From: Candidatus Dadabacteria bacterium
GTDB lineage: Bacteria > Desulfobacterota_D > UBA1144 > Nemesobacterales > Nemesobacteraceae
Direction of reading: 5' to 3'
DNA length: 64,000 nt
NCBI GenBank assembly: GCA_022827275.1
Contig: JAJDTG010000020.1
Coordinates: 62,001-126,000, forward strand
Below the pieces are notes generated by a model. The model saw only the letters and a program-made list of their open reading frames with translations. It was not told the DNA's origin and did not search any database. Position 1 is the first letter of the stretch, and each line of letters opens with the position of its first letter. A program made the position numbers and the translations under genes. Positions 38,447 through 48,467 of the stretch are shown one piece after another.

Positions 38447-39322
38447 TTACTTGCTCGAGAACCTTTTGCCGATGCTGGCAAAGGCGTTGTGGCTGTGAAT
38501 GCTTTCGTAGTTAAGAACCCTGAGCTCATAAGAGTCGAAACTGGGGTTGCCGTGGAGTTCTGAAGCTATGTTTCTCACAACATCCTCAACAAAGCACGGC
38601 TTGTTGTAGGCGCTCATGGTAACGTGGCGCTCATCTTCCCTTTTTAAAAGCGGATAAAGCGGGGAAGAGGCCCCTCTTTCCGCGATCCCTATTATTTCTT
38701 CAAGACATATGTCTATCGGATCGTTTTCCTTCTTTTTCTCGTGCGTGATGGTTATGAAAACCTTGGAACGCTGGTTGTGAGCCCCGTAATCGCTTATCTC
38801 CTTGCTGCAGGGACAAAGGGTCTTGACCGGAACCACTACGCTCTGGGTGAGACGAATGCCCTCGGGGTGCATTTCACCGTGGTAAGTGCATTTGTAAGGT
38901 TGTGGAGATATCTTGCCGCTTACCGGAGCATGCCGGTTGAAAAAGTAATCAAACTCTATTTTGACGTCGGAATCTTCAGAACCCTGCCTGTCGCAGAGAG
39001 CAATCAGGAAAGAAGCCATATTCTCCAAGGAGAAGTATCCGTTGAAATCAAGGGCGGTCTCAAGCAGCCGGCTCATGTGGATTCCCTTCTGGTCGGGACC
39101 GAGGTTAACGCTCAGGCTCAGGGAAGCCTGAATGCTCTGGTCCTTCTCAGAATCGATCTCGCACCCTTTTATCTTAAGCGGGATCTTGAGGTCGCAGACG
39201 CCGACTCTGTCTATGGAGATATTCCTGTAGTCCTTTCTCGCCTGTATGTCTTCAATTGGCTTTTCTTCAAGTTTCATTTTCAAAGCATTTTTCCTCTTTA
39301 TTCGATAGAGAAACCGCCGCAA
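38447..39322 (-). CDS. folE2: GTP cyclohydrolase FolE2
   Basis: ISIDRVGVCDLKIPL, GIHMSRLLE, TLCPCSKEISDYGAHNQRSKVFITI, YNKPCFVEDVVRNIA. Confidence 0.95.
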   Translation of the reverse strand: MRRFLYRIKRKNALKMKLEEKPIEDIQARKDYRNISIDRVGVCDLKIPLKIKGCEIDSEKDQSIQASLSLSVNLGPDQKGIHMSRLLETALDFNGYFSLENMASFLIALCDRQGSEDSDVKIEFDYFFNRHAPVSGKISPQPYKCTYHGEMHPEGIRLTQSVVVPVKTLCPCSKEISDYGAHNQRSKVFITITHEKKKENDPIDICLEEIIGIAERGASSPLYPLLKREDERHVTMSAYNKPCFVEDVVRNIASELHGNPSFDSYELRVLNYESIHSHNAFASIGKRFSSK

Positions 39323-39404
39323 ATCAAAGGCGGATTCTTCTCAGGACGGGGAAGGATACCACAATGAAAGCCCTTTGCAACAACCAGAGCCCGCTACTGA
39401 GTCT

Positions 39405-39743
39405 TCAGCGAAGTTTGGGGTTTTCCGTGTGCCGCCTCCCGTCTCTCCGTGTTTTCTTCTCAAAATTCTTTCTCAAAACCTCCGTAAGATCAACTCCCGT
39501 CTGGTTCGCTATGCATGTTAAGACGAAAAAGACGTCGGCAAGCTCGTCTCCGAGTTCCCGGCGGTTTTCATCTCCTTTGAAACTCTGCTCCCCATATGTT
39601 CTGGACATAATTCTCGCGACCTCGCCCACCTCCTCGACAAGCTGCGCAAGGTTGGTAAGTTCGGAGAAGTACCGCACTCCCACTTTCCTTATCCACTCGT
39701 CAACTTCCCGCTGATACTCCCTGACCGTTATCTCGCCAGACAT
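39405..39743 (-). CDS. MazG-like nucleotide pyrophosphohydrolase
   Basis: LAQLVEEVGEVARIMSRTYGEQSFKGDENRRELGDELADVFFVLTCIANQTGVDL. Confidence 0.88.
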   Translation of the reverse strand: MSGEITVREYQREVDEWIRKVGVRYFSELTNLAQLVEEVGEVARIMSRTYGEQSFKGDENRRELGDELADVFFVLTCIANQTGVDLTEVLRKNFEKKTRRDGRRHTENPKLR

Positions 39744-39776
39744 AAAACCACCCTAGGTCTCTCCGTCCCCTTAACT

Positions 39777-40586
39777 CTACCACCCGAACTCTGAAAGAAG
39801 CGATTCCCTCATAACTTCGTAACTCCGAGGAACAGAAGACATTGTGTCGCCGTCCACCCCGCTTACATAAACAATACCCGCAACGGCGTTGGTAAGAAAA
39901 GCGTAATCGCTTGAGATAAGCTCCTCAAGGATAAAATTTCCGCAGACGGGCTCATAGCCAAACCTCCTGGCCGAACGCAAAACGATTTCTCTGGTCACCC
40001 CAGGCAAAACCGGGCACTCAGAGGACGGAGTGAAAAGACTTTTCCCTTTTGCCCAGAAAACATTGTGGCACGAGGTCTCGGCCACCCCGCCGTCGGTATC
40101 AAGAAAAAGGGCTTCGTCAAATCCCCTCTCTATAGCTTCCCTCTTCGCCACGACATTTCCCAAGTAGTTAAGCGTCTTGTACGAAAAAAGACTGTTCTGC
40201 CGGGGTCTTCTCTCCCCGCAGACCCAGAGAGAGAGAGCATCCGGACTCTCCAGGCGGGGTCTTACGGACACAAGAAGCGATCCCCCAAGGGGCCGTGAGT
40301 GATAAAGCGCGTCCCCCTGGGCGAGAAGACAGGCTTTTACGTGCAGGTCGCCCCCTGGGGCTGTTTCTGCGGCATCCTCGATCCTGGACCTCACCTGGGA
40401 TTCCGGGGGAAAGGGGATGCCGAGAAAATCGGCTCCCTTTCTCATTCTCTCAAGATGCATGGAGAGGAAAACAGGCGGGGAGCCCTTCCACCTGAAGCTC
40501 TCGAAAACCCCTTCTCCGTAAAAAAGAGCGCGAAGCGCGGGCACATCTTCGAGCCTTTTTCCGTCAAGAAAGAAAAGTTCCTTCAT
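39777..40586 (-). CDS. pabC: Aminotransferase class IV, probable 4-amino-4-deoxychorismate lyase
   Basis: RALFYGEGVFESFRW, TLNYLGNVVAKREAIERGFDEALFLDTDGGVAETSCHNVFWAKG; next to pabB. Confidence 0.87.
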   Translation of the reverse strand: MKELFFLDGKRLEDVPALRALFYGEGVFESFRWKGSPPVFLSMHLERMRKGADFLGIPFPPESQVRSRIEDAAETAPGGDLHVKACLLAQGDALYHSRPLGGSLLVSVRPRLESPDALSLWVCGERRPRQNSLFSYKTLNYLGNVVAKREAIERGFDEALFLDTDGGVAETSCHNVFWAKGKSLFTPSSECPVLPGVTREIVLRSARRFGYEPVCGNFILEELISSDYAFLTNAVAGIVYVSGVDGDTMSSVPRSYEVMRESLLSEFGW

Positions 40587-40596
40587 AATCCCTCAA

Positions 40597-41820
40597 TTAT
40601 AGCATCCGGAGGGACGCAACCGATGTAAGTGCCTTTGCCTTGAGTTCCGTCTCCCCGTATTCCTCGTCCGCTTTCGAATCCCACACGATTCCGCCTCCGA
40701 ACCAGAAATCCGCACCCTCGGAGCTGTTCACCCCAGTGCGGATCGCGACGCTCATGGTGAAATCCCCGTCCGGAGGGAACAGACAGATTGCCCCGCAGTA
40801 AGGGCCCCTCTTGTGGGGCTCAAGGCTGTCTATTATGCGAATAGCTTCCCTTTTCGGAGCCCCGGTAACGGATCCGGGGGGAAAGGTGCTGGCAATTATC
40901 TGAGAGAGTCCAACTCCGGAGCGAAGGCGCCCCGAGATTTCGGATTCCATCTGAAAAAGGGTGCTGTAGGGCCTGACCGTGAAAAGCTCCCTCACCCCTA
41001 TGGAACCGTACCCGCATATTCTCCCGAGGTCGTTTCTCATCAGATCAACTATCATGAGGTTCTCGGCCCGCTCCTTGGGTTTTTTCCCGAGCGCCTCGGC
41101 AAGTTCCCTGTCGCGCCGCGGATCGGGGTCCCTGCGGACGGTCCCTTTTATGGGTCTCGTGGTAATGATGTCGCCCCTTTTCTTAAGAAAAAGCTCCATA
41201 GAGCCGCTTACAAGCTCAAAACCCGGAAAACCGATAAAGGCGGCAAAGGGAACAGGCTGGGCACGGTAAAAATCCAGAAACCACGAAAGTGGCTCGCCCA
41301 GAGGCTCGAAGCGGAACTTTCGCGAAAGGTTCACCTGATAAACGTCGCCTGCCGCTATATGGTCCTTTATCGCCGAAATCTTCCGGGCGTACTCTTCCCT
41401 CTCAGTGTTCGAGTGGGGAGGGAGCCCGGGACTTGTCCCATGCTGCGGGACGGCAGAGAGAACTTCCTCCCAGGGGGCTGTGCAAAACCCGTCTTTTTCG
41501 TAAAAATGGAAAAAAAGGAAAGGCAGTCTGTCTCCCTGCTTTGCGTCTGAGGTCGCAATCCCGGGGGTCGTGTAGCTCAGGTAGTCGTAGCTTATGTAGC
41601 CAAGGGCGGTGTATCCGTCGGCGGCCAGCTTCTCGACCAAGCTGAGAGGATCTTCTGAGAAAGTCTCCTCACCGGAGTCGGAAAACACTCTGGTCCCGTC
41701 GCCCGAGAAGCAGAGAGTAAAGGCGGGATCGCCGAAAATCCCGGCCGTGGCAGAGCAATTCGAGTCGAACCATCCTCCGCCCGAGTCTATCAAAAGGGAT
41801 CTTGGTCTATCAAGCTTCAT
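40597..41820 (-). CDS. pabB: Aminodeoxychorismate synthase component I
   Basis: [59 protein letters not shown]. Confidence 0.92.
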   Translation of the reverse strand: MKLDRPRSLLIDSGGGWFDSNCSATAGIFGDPAFTLCFSGDGTRVFSDSGEETFSEDPLSLVEKLAADGYTALGYISYDYLSYTTPGIATSDAKQGDRLPFLFFHFYEKDGFCTAPWEEVLSAVPQHGTSPGLPPHSNTEREEYARKISAIKDHIAAGDVYQVNLSRKFRFEPLGEPLSWFLDFYRAQPVPFAAFIGFPGFELVSGSMELFLKKRGDIITTRPIKGTVRRDPDPRRDRELAEALGKKPKERAENLMIVDLMRNDLGRICGYGSIGVRELFTVRPYSTLFQMESEISGRLRSGVGLSQIIASTFPPGSVTGAPKREAIRIIDSLEPHKRGPYCGAICLFPPDGDFTMSVAIRTGVNSSEGADFWFGGGIVWDSKADEEYGETELKAKALTSVASLRML

Positions 41821-41867
41821 CTCCTCCCCCTGAGACTCAAAGCCCGGTCGGGCACTTGGGAAGACGC

Positions 41868-43886
41868 TTACGACGGGGGAGGCGCATCAGTTTTAACCGA
41901 GCGGTTAAGGATTTCGGCTATGTCCTGGATGCCGATATCCTCTTCCTTGCCCTTAAAGCGCGCGGCGTCGTCAAACATCGTGTTGCAGAAGTAGCACGCC
42001 GTCGCCAGGGTGTCGGGGTTAATTTCCGCGGCCTCGTCAAAGCGGTTCCAGTTAACCCTGGGAGCCTCTTCCTCCATCCATATCTTTCCGCCTCCGGCCC
42101 CGCAGCAGAAACTCTTTGTCCTGTTCCTTTTCATCTCCACGAGATCGATCCCCGGAATGCTTTTCAGTATCTCCCTCGGGGAGTCGTAAACGTTGTTGTA
42201 GCGGCCGATGTAGCAGGAATCGTGGTATGTTATCTTCTCCTCGATCGGAGCGTCGGGGTTAAGCTTGCCTTCCTGGATGAGCTGGAGGAGAAAATCGGTG
42301 TGGTGAACAACCTCGTAGTGCCCGCCGAACTCCGGATACTCGTTCTTCATGGTGTTGAAGCAGTGGGGGCAGTTTGCGAGAATCTTCTTCACCTTCAATT
42401 CATTCAGAGTCTCGATGTTCTGGACGGCGAGCATCTGGTAGAGAGCCTCTTCTCCGAGCCTTCTCGCGGGATCTCCCGTGCAGGTCTCCCCGGGACCCAT
42501 GACGGCGAAATTAACCCCCGCAATCTTAAGCAGGGTCACTATCGCCTTTGAAACTTCCTGGCCCCTCGGGTCATAGCCCCCAAAGCACCCGGTCCAGTAA
42601 ATCACGTCGAATTCGCTTGCGTTCTCGGCCGAGACTCCGAGAATGGGAACTTCCATCTCGGAAAGCCAGGCGCCGCGGTCGGCCTCCGGGAATCCCCAGG
42701 GGTTTCCGTTGTTCTGAAGCTTCTGAAGGGTCCTCGTGGCGGTTCCGCTCATGCTGCCCTCAAGGGTAAGGAACCTCCTCATGTCCATTATCTTGCCCAT
42801 CTGGTCAATGAAAAGCGGGCACTGCTCAACGCACGCGTTGCACGTGGTGCACGCCCAAAGCTCCTCGGGCGTCACCCACTCGGTGTCGGGAAGATCGGGC
42901 TGCTCTTCCTGGGGCTTTCCGGCGAGTATGTCCTTCCCTTCGCTTGAGACGTAGTGGCGGAGTTTAACGACGATGTCCCTCGGAGAGAGCACCTTCTCGG
43001 TGTTCCACGCCGGGCAGTTGTCCGTGCACCTTCCGCACTCGGTGCAGGTATAGGCGTCGAGTATGTCCTTCCAGCTGAAATCGGCTATCTTCGAGGAACC
43101 GAAGTGGTCAAGGTCTTCGGGAATGTCCTCGAAATCGAGCTTGGAGAGCTGCCCGCGGGGCTTGAGGCTCTGGAAAAAAACATTGAAAACGGCCGTCAGA
43201 ACATGGCTGTGCTTGGAGTAGGGAAGGTAATTGAGAAAGGAAAGCACTATCAATATATGGAACCACCAGAAAAACTCCTTCCAGAAAAAGGTGCTCCCGG
43301 TGCTCATGCCTTCATAAAGCCCGGAGAATGCCCCGGACACCGGCAGCATCGCGGGACTCGTCTCGGCAAGCGCTATCTTCGCCCCCGTGGTGAGAAAGGC
43401 GGTGATCATGAGGCCGAATATAAGACCCAGTATCACGACCGCGTCGGGTCCGTTGACCTCCCTTCTTCTTCCTATGGTGAGCCTGTTTATTATGCCCATA
43501 CCTATGGCCACAAGAACCAGGGCCTGCACCACGTCAAGAACCAGTTCGTAGATTTTCCCCAGGGATCCCGGGAAGAAATGAAACCCGGGAGCGACGCCGC
43601 TTACCAGCATCTCCACCGTGCCCACCGTTATTATTACGAAGCCCCAGAAGATCATTGCGTGCTCTATGCCGGCGAAACGGTACTTGAAAAGCCTTCTCTG
43701 CCCGAACACGTAGATGATGACTTTCCTTATCCTCTCGGGAATGTTGTCAAACCTGTTGTCTTCCTTTTTACCGAGAGTGACAAGTCTTAAGAGAAGATAG
43801 ATGTTGTAGGCGAAAAAACCGAAGGCCGCCAGAAGCAGCAGAAGCATTATCGCGGATTTGGGGTTCATCTGGTTTCTCCTGAGCAA
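41868..43886 (-). CDS. Heterodisulfide reductase-related membrane Fe-S oxidoreductase (NarI-like TM + 4Fe-4S + CCG domains)
   Basis: CTECGRCTDNCPAWNTEK, CTTCNACVEQCPLFIDQ, CCGAGGGKIWMEE, multiple TM helices. Confidence 0.9.
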   Translation of the reverse strand: MLRRNQMNPKSAIMLLLLLAAFGFFAYNIYLLLRLVTLGKKEDNRFDNIPERIRKVIIYVFGQRRLFKYRFAGIEHAMIFWGFVIITVGTVEMLVSGVAPGFHFFPGSLGKIYELVLDVVQALVLVAIGMGIINRLTIGRRREVNGPDAVVILGLIFGLMITAFLTTGAKIALAETSPAMLPVSGAFSGLYEGMSTGSTFFWKEFFWWFHILIVLSFLNYLPYSKHSHVLTAVFNVFFQSLKPRGQLSKLDFEDIPEDLDHFGSSKIADFSWKDILDAYTCTECGRCTDNCPAWNTEKVLSPRDIVVKLRHYVSSEGKDILAGKPQEEQPDLPDTEWVTPEELWACTTCNACVEQCPLFIDQMGKIMDMRRFLTLEGSMSGTATRTLQKLQNNGNPWGFPEADRGAWLSEMEVPILGVSAENASEFDVIYWTGCFGGYDPRGQEVSKAIVTLLKIAGVNFAVMGPGETCTGDPARRLGEEALYQMLAVQNIETLNELKVKKILANCPHCFNTMKNEYPEFGGHYEVVHHTDFLLQLIQEGKLNPDAPIEEKITYHDSCYIGRYNNVYDSPREILKSIPGIDLVEMKRNRTKSFCCGAGGGKIWMEEEAPRVNWNRFDEAAEINPDTLATACYFCNTMFDDAARFKGKEEDIGIQDIAEILNRSVKTDAPPPS

Positions 43887-44104
43887 GACATGGAAAAAGC
43901 GGTGTAAATTATATTGAATCCGAGGGGTTTAATCAAGCCGGAAGCAGAGCGCCGACCCTATAGCTGTTTGAGCGCAAAGACATTCCCGCCGGGGGAAAAA
44001 CCGTTCTTTTCATTCAGAGAATGAGGCAGTACTTGACTCTATCCGCCAAAAAACAGATTCCTGCCCCGCTCCCCGCGGTGTGCCTTCTCAGGCAAGGCTG
44101 CTCC

Positions 44105-45568
44105 TTACCGGTGCCTGTCCTTCCGCCACGCCCGCAGACCCCTGGTCGGAAGCTTTTCGTCCGGGCGGCCCTTCCCCGAGGTCGCCAGAAACAACTCCGC
44201 AGCCATCAAAAACAGGGTAAAAGCCGAAGCTTCAAGCTCGTTTCCGCTCCCAGAAGCAATCGCACATCCTCCAGCTCCACCCCCGCTTCCCTGGGGCTTC
44301 GGATAAATGCCGGAACCGAGGATATAGTCGGTATCTCCCCCTATGCCGAAGTCCGTCAGCATGAAGTACCCGCGCTTAACCGATGTGCCGGGGGCCCTGC
44401 CGGGGATAGGCGCTCCCTCGTCGCAGAAAAGCATCTGTTCATCTTCACCCTCACCCCTATCCTCCAAGGGGGACGCAACAGAAACAACTCCAGTCTCCCT
44501 GCAGAGCACCTCGTCACCGTCGACAGACGGATCGTCCCATAGGTAAGTGAGGAAACCCTCGCCCGGGGTATCATCCTGTTTGTGCAGCTCTTGTAGCATG
44601 GCTCGGGGAATGTTGAGGCCGTTGTCGTCTATGAGATGGAATGCCGTATCCTGAGATCTCGGGTTGTGTCCGTTAAAAATCGCGAACCGCTTGTCCGTAT
44701 AAGTGAATATAAAGAAATATATGGATCCTGATTTCCAGGGCCCGTTTTCCTCCCTCCAGCAGGGCATAAGCTCAATCATTCTCTCCAGCGGAGGTCTTCC
44801 CTGCGCGTCATTAAGCTCGCTGGCAATGTGCTCGTTTACCGTTTTCACGTAATTCTCAAGACTCGCGTCGTCACGGACCATATCGGCCCTTGTGCGTGTA
44901 AAGCTTCCTCCGTCGGAGTTTGTTATAAGTTGGCCAAAGTATCCGGAGCCTAGATCAGGGCACCGGACCTTGGAAAAATCCACTTCATCCCGCTCATGAT
45001 TAAAACCGGCAACCTGTATGAAGGAGTTCCGGGCTCCGGATGCGGTCGCGTGGGAATCCTCGACGGCGCAGATATAGCGGCCTTGTTTCCCGGTCCTGTC
45101 GTCTGGAATGCATACCGCTTCCCCATTCGCCTGCTCTACCTCCGTCATAAGTCGTTCAAAAACCGGAATACCCCTCAAAGACCCGCTTCCGGCGGAAGGA
45201 TATTTCCCATGAAAAAACACGATGTCGCCTGATTGAACAGAAGTACCGGTCTGTTGCCCGCTGTCTGCTTTATTAACGGTGATTACGTACATGTCGCCAT
45301 GTCTCCACACTCCGTTGCTGTTCCTCAAGGCATTGCGAAATTCTCTTTGGGCGTCTTCGCTCATGATACGCGCCCGGTGTTCCTTTACGTGCTGCACGAA
45401 ATCCTTCACCGCCCTCTGGGCTTCCTGGTCATCGCTCCCCATATTCGCGTCACTCGCTTCTTTAGCGGTCGTTCTATACATCTCATGCGCGGAAGCGGGA
45501 CGGGCGGCGGAAAAAACCAGTATGAATACACAGAAGAAAAACAGAGTGAGTGCCGCGACTTTTTTCAT
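44105..45568 (-). CDS. Secreted protein, possibly Cache-like, with a Gly-rich/Cys/hydrophobic/basic C-terminal sorting-like tail
   Basis: Signal peptide MKKVAALTLFFFCVFILVFSAARPASAHE; C-terminus GSGGGAGGCAIASGSGNELEASAFTLFLMAAELFLATSGKGRP..RKDRHR. Confidence 0.65.
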   Translation of the reverse strand: MKKVAALTLFFFCVFILVFSAARPASAHEMYRTTAKEASDANMGSDDQEAQRAVKDFVQHVKEHRARIMSEDAQREFRNALRNSNGVWRHGDMYVITVNKADSGQQTGTSVQSGDIVFFHGKYPSAGSGSLRGIPVFERLMTEVEQANGEAVCIPDDRTGKQGRYICAVEDSHATASGARNSFIQVAGFNHERDEVDFSKVRCPDLGSGYFGQLITNSDGGSFTRTRADMVRDDASLENYVKTVNEHIASELNDAQGRPPLERMIELMPCWREENGPWKSGSIYFFIFTYTDKRFAIFNGHNPRSQDTAFHLIDDNGLNIPRAMLQELHKQDDTPGEGFLTYLWDDPSVDGDEVLCRETGVVSVASPLEDRGEGEDEQMLFCDEGAPIPGRAPGTSVKRGYFMLTDFGIGGDTDYILGSGIYPKPQGSGGGAGGCAIASGSGNELEASAFTLFLMAAELFLATSGKGRPDEKLPTRGLRAWRKDRHR

Positions 45569-45861
45569 GACTTAAAATCCCTCCCTTTTTGCCGATCAAA
45601 ACACAAGTTCGAGCTTAACTGCAAATTTTAATTCTTTACCGAATTGATAATACCTAGTTGGTGTTAAAAACGAAATTGGGATAAAATAGCTTTTGTAATT
45701 CGGATTCCTGCCCGATTAGATTCGTGAATGCCGGGGTTTTACAAAGTCCGTTTTTTGCGACGATTTGAGCGGAGCGGGTGTTTACACGCCTGATCAAGGG
45801 TACAGAAACCCTGTTACGGAGGGGTTGCAGAAGTTCAAACGGCAAAAAGGAGTAGCAAAAA

Positions 45862-46791
45862 ATGATTCGTAAATTTTATGAGGCAATTAACCAAGTTGCA
45901 CCCTGGAATATTATTCTCGCACTGCTTGTCCTGGCGACGGGCCACTCCATGGCCTTGGATGCAAGCGCAAAGGAAGGGAGCCTTGTCGGTAATCGACCGT
46001 ATTCCGAAGCTATATCCGGCAGCCTGCACCCCGTGAAAGTTATCACCCGACGGGACATTGAGCTCTCAGGCGTAAAAAGGATAACCGACCTGCTGGGGCG
46101 CTCGGCTTTTAACAATTTCGGTCTTGAAAGGCCGTTCGTTCTCGGAAGTGGCCGCGCCCTGATCCTGGTTAACGGGCGGCGGGTCTCAGACGCCGGGGTT
46201 GACACGGATACCATTCCGATCGCGGCTGTCGAACGCATTGAAATCTTCAGTGACAGCACAAGCGCCCTGCATGGCGGGGAAGCGATCGGCGGCACCATAA
46301 ATATCGTTCTCAAGAAAAACTACGAGGGCCTTGATGTCCAGCTGAACGCCGGGCGTCCCCGCGGTGAGGGCGCCGATTCCGAACATCTAGGCGTTCTCTG
46401 GGGCACAGGCATCGGAGAGGGAAATCTTACTGTCGGCGTGGATATCTTCCGGCGGGACGAGGTACGCGACGCCGACCGAGATTACAGCCGCGCCAGATAT
46501 GAAGCCGGAGGTTCCTTCGCCGACACCGAAGGAGTGTCGCCTCTCGGCAACACGGTTTTCCTGGTAAAAGATGACGGAGGACGGATCTCGGGGCCGCTGG
46601 GCGACTGTGATGAAAGCGTGTATACGGGGGAGCTAACGGATCCCCCGGGCGGATTTTTCGGCACCGTCTGCGGGTTTGCCTACGCGGATGTCGCGTGGAA
46701 CTCGCTGCGCAGGCAGAATGACAGCGTGTTTATGGATTTCAGTTACCCGGTAGGCGATGCGGCCGATATATATATATTGAGGGACGCGTGA
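45862..46791 (+). CDS. TonB-dependent receptor, N-terminal part (plug domain); frameshifted at an (AT)6 tract
   Basis: VITRRDIELSGVKRITDLLGRSAFNNFG...GRALILVNGRRVSDAG..IPIAAVERIEIFSDSTSALHGGEAIGGTINIVLKKNYEG. Confidence 0.9.
   Translation: MIRKFYEAINQVAPWNIILALLVLATGHSMALDASAKEGSLVGNRPYSEAISGSLHPVKVITRRDIELSGVKRITDLLGRSAFNNFGLERPFVLGSGRALILVNGRRVSDAGVDTDTIPIAAVERIEIFSDSTSALHGGEAIGGTINIVLKKNYEGLDVQLNAGRPRGEGADSEHLGVLWGTGIGEGNLTVGVDIFRRDEVRDADRDYSRARYEAGGSFADTEGVSPLGNTVFLVKDDGGRISGPLGDCDESVYTGELTDPPGGFFGTVCGFAYADVAWNSLRRQNDSVFMDFSYPVGDAADIYILRDA
46766..46777. repeat. (AT)6 dinucleotide repeat at the frame break of the TonB receptor
   Basis: GATATATATATATTGAGG; deletion of one AT unit joins ORFs 45862-46791 and 46788-48407 in frame. 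Confidence 0.95.
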
Positions 46792-48407
46792 CCAGGGAAG
46801 AACTAAGGAGCCTGTGGGCGCCGGACCCGAACGTTTTCTCCCTTGCGCCGGACGAGGCGCTGAGAAACAGCCTCATTGAAAGCGGGAGCTTTGAAGGTCT
46901 TGACGAGAGCAATTTCCCCGAGAGTATCACGGTAGGCCACCGTTTTCTGGGGCACGGCAACCGCCTATGGGTTTCAGATCTGAAAGATTATGATATCGCG
47001 CTGGGGCTGCGAGGGGACATTAAAGACAACATAAGATATGACGGCTATATTCACTACAATCGCTACGACTACGGCGTAGATGGCCATACGTTCATTAATG
47101 AACCCGTAATAAACGCCGCTATTGAAAGCGGAGATTACGACATCCAGAATCCGCTTTCCGAAGCCGAAGAGCACAGGGCCGCGATCAGGGAAAGCAGCGT
47201 GCAGAGCAAGAGTAAAAACGAGGAGGAATACCTTGAGGCGGGGGTGGCGCTTGACGGCCCGCTGCTTGAACTTATGGGCAACAAACTTCGCTGGAGCGCC
47301 GGTCTGCAGATTGCTAAAACAGAGGTAAACAATTCCAGAGAATATTTCAATCTTCGTGGTGAACCGGTTGACGCGGAGGATGTCCTGGGGGGATCTTCGC
47401 CGTCGCTTATGGCCGATCGTCGTCGCCTCTCAGCTTTCGGCGATATTCTGGTGCCTATGGGGGATGCAGTGGACGTGTCGTTTGCCGTCCGCCACGATGA
47501 TTTTGACGATGTCGGGGGAGCGTTTTCGCACAGGATAGCGACGCTTTACAGGGTAATACCCAATATCGCGTTGCGCGCATCATGGAGCGGGGGAGCACGC
47601 GCGCCCGGATTTGCAGCCCTGCATGTGGAGGAATTTGTTTATTATCCGTATGTATGTGACGCTGATACGCCGACTCCCGACTGTTCCAGGGACCAGGTGC
47701 GGGTGGTCACAGACGGTAACCCGGAACTGGAACCGGACGAGGCGGAAAGCTTCGGCGCCGGTGTCTCCGCAGGCTGGGGTCCGTTCTCGGCCGACTTCGA
47801 CTGGTTCCGCATTCGTCTTGAGGAAACACCGGCCACTTTGAACACGCAGTTCGTAATCAGCCTTGAGAGAAGCGGGAGGCTTAGCGAGTATCCGGGACTG
47901 AGCGTTACGCGTTCCGACGGCCGATTAACAGAAATCCGCAACCCGCTGACCAACAGCGGAGAGACTGACATGGACGGGTTCACGGCCCGGTTCGGCGGCG
48001 ATCTGAAAACCGACCTGGCGAATTTCATGCTCAATGCCAACTGGATCAGGATAACGAATTACGGCAGGCGCGTAGGAGGGGAAACGCAGCCCGGAGATAT
48101 TCCGCGCAACCGTATTCATGTTCTGCTCCGTGCAGACCGCAATGACCTGACAGCGCAGTGGAACATGCACGTGGTTACGTCCTTCCGGAACGAGACCGAC
48201 ACCAAAACATTCAGAAGGTGGGTAGGACACGATATCGCGCTTAGCTGGAGAAACGCTTTCGGCTTTAACTGGTTCGAGCTCACGGGAGGCGTTCTGAACA
48301 TCGGCAACGAGGGTCAGTCCCGCCCTGATTCCGACGAGGAGCACATATTGTATATGGATTCGATCCTGGGACGCACGTTGTTCCTGACCGCAAAGTTCGA
48401 GATCTGA
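46788..48407 (+). CDS. TonB-dependent receptor, C-terminal beta-barrel part (not an independent gene)
   Basis: Barrel-like sequence ending in LGRTLFLTAKFEI; continuous with the upstream ORF after a -2 correction giving DIYIEGRVTREELRSLWAPDPNVF. Confidence 0.9.
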   Translation: MTREELRSLWAPDPNVFSLAPDEALRNSLIESGSFEGLDESNFPESITVGHRFLGHGNRLWVSDLKDYDIALGLRGDIKDNIRYDGYIHYNRYDYGVDGHTFINEPVINAAIESGDYDIQNPLSEAEEHRAAIRESSVQSKSKNEEEYLEAGVALDGPLLELMGNKLRWSAGLQIAKTEVNNSREYFNLRGEPVDAEDVLGGSSPSLMADRRRLSAFGDILVPMGDAVDVSFAVRHDDFDDVGGAFSHRIATLYRVIPNIALRASWSGGARAPGFAALHVEEFVYYPYVCDADTPTPDCSRDQVRVVTDGNPELEPDEAESFGAGVSAGWGPFSADFDWFRIRLEETPATLNTQFVISLERSGRLSEYPGLSVTRSDGRLTEIRNPLTNSGETDMDGFTARFGGDLKTDLANFMLNANWIRITNYGRRVGGETQPGDIPRNRIHVLLRADRNDLTAQWNMHVVTSFRNETDTKTFRRWVGHDIALSWRNAFGFNWFELTGGVLNIGNEGQSRPDSDEEHILYMDSILGRTLFLTAKFEI

Positions 48408-48467
48408 ATGCGTGCGGCCGCTTTTCGCTGGAAGTGAGATTTCTTCCGCCGCCCGGATCCAGAGCCA

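Noticed and set aside
38286-38498. 70-aa ORF between midA-like and folE2 genes
   Set aside because: Overlaps the folE2 C-terminus antisense, no recognisable family, no clear RBS.
46788-48407. Treating the second TonB ORF as an independent gene
   Set aside because: No plug domain or signal peptide; reads continuously with the upstream ORF after a -2 correction at the AT tract.
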